Program-made: the position numbers and the translations under genes
Part shown: piece after piece, positions 4,923 to 5,252 of the stretch
Position numbering within the stretch: position 1 is the first letter of the stretch
Layout: each line of letters starts with the position of its first letter
NCBI GenBank assembly: GCA_002438605.1
Contig: DJPR01000031.1
Span: 9,313-14,564, forward strand
DNA: 5,252 nt
Origin: Ruminococcus sp. UBA6407
GTDB taxonomy: Bacteria > Bacillota > Clostridia > Oscillospirales > Ruminococcaceae
Reading direction: 5' to 3'
Notes under the pieces: model-generated
What the model saw: only the letters and a program-made list of their open reading frames with translations
Told to the model about the DNA's origin: nothing
Database searches by the model: none

Positions 4923-5252
4923 TTAAGATTTATCAAGTCTTACATCAAAGTTATCTACTACATTTGAAGAACTGTTGCTGGAATAATGTAATTTTGCCTT
5001 GTGAATTCTACGGACAACATCAGTTGTTATTGTTCTTGGACTTGTTAATATAGTTCTATCGGTTCCGCTATCTTCATTATAATAAATCAAATTATATGAA
5101 TTATTTGATTTTCCATAAACAGCATAACGTACCCATTTATAAGCACCGTAGTAATCACTATTAGATGTAGTTATGCCTGTCATGTCTGTATATGCGTATA
5201 TAGAACTTTTATCTCCTTTCCAATTATTAGTATAAGAACTTGTCTTCACAAG
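4923..5252 (-). CDS. 3' part of a Tyr/Ser/Asn-rich, probably extracellular protein, unknown family
   Basis: The frame is open to the window edge, so the N-terminus is missing; a GTG at 5249 is in frame but has only 3 nt before the edge and is not taken as the start. The visible 109 residues have no membrane segment and no Cys. They are rich in Tyr, Ser, Asn and Thr with alternating hydrophobic and polar residues (YKWVRYAVYG, YNLIYYNE, AKLHYSSNSS), which suggests a beta-rich secreted domain. A signal peptide, if present, would lie beyond the window. It ends in FDVRLDKS. It lies upstream of the transporter operon on the same strand but is separated by a hairpin and a new promoter. Gene order (small secreted protein, membrane proteins, ATPase) recalls lactococcin-972-type bacteriocin clusters, yet I cannot see that family's motifs with confidence. 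It could equally be a surface-protein fragment. Confidence 0.6.
   Translation of the reverse strand, partial: LVKTSSYTNNWKGDKSSIYAYTDMTGITTSNSDYYGAYKWVRYAVYGKSNNSYNLIYYNEDSGTDRTILTSPRTITTDVVRRIHKAKLHYSSNSSSNVVDNFDVRLDKS

Overview
The window looks like chromosome of a low-GC, Gram-positive gut-type Clostridia, probably Oscillospiraceae/Ruminococcus-like. The reasons are AT-rich intergenic DNA, sigma-A promoters with extended -10 elements, strong GGAGG-type ribosome binding sites, and a stand-alone protein related to the C-terminal DNA-binding domain of Spo0A, a Firmicutes-specific regulator. The genus is an inference from sequence style, not from a database match.

Left part, plus strand (1-1331). 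A housekeeping gene, rsmE (16S rRNA m3U1498 methyltransferase, 66-788), is followed directly by a near-consensus promoter (794-822). This drives a leader of about 120 nt that can fold into consecutive hairpins and a possible H-type pseudoknot. The leader ends at a small gene (950-1225) for a 91-residue membrane-anchored, very acidic protein with a cysteine/aspartate cluster. A perfect 14-bp hairpin (1296-1331) closes this half and also serves the convergent genes from the right.

Right part, minus strand (read from 5252 down to 1336). First comes the 3' part of a Tyr/Ser/Asn-rich protein that looks extracellular (cut by the window edge), followed by a weak terminator-like hairpin. Then a strong promoter (4848-4820), with an imperfect inverted repeat over its -35, drives a tightly coupled operon. 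It encodes two FtsX/MacB-type permeases (each one N-terminal and three C-terminal membrane segments around a large extracellular domain), spaced by 2 nt. The MacB/LolD-type ATPase follows, its start overlapping the second permease's stop in TGATG. After a strand-biased hairpin, the last gene is a 126-residue Spo0A-C-like protein with no receiver domain.

How it may work together: the ATPase and two permeases should form one heterodimeric transporter of the class used for export of, or self-protection against, peptides and lipids. The Spo0A-C-like protein is the only candidate transcription factor visible and may control the operon. The upstream secreted-looking protein could be a cargo or partner, but that is only inferred from position. 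The minus-strand block looks more AT-rich than rsmE, which fits an accessory module next to core genes. There are no rRNA or tRNA genes, insertion sequences or CRISPR arrays in the window.
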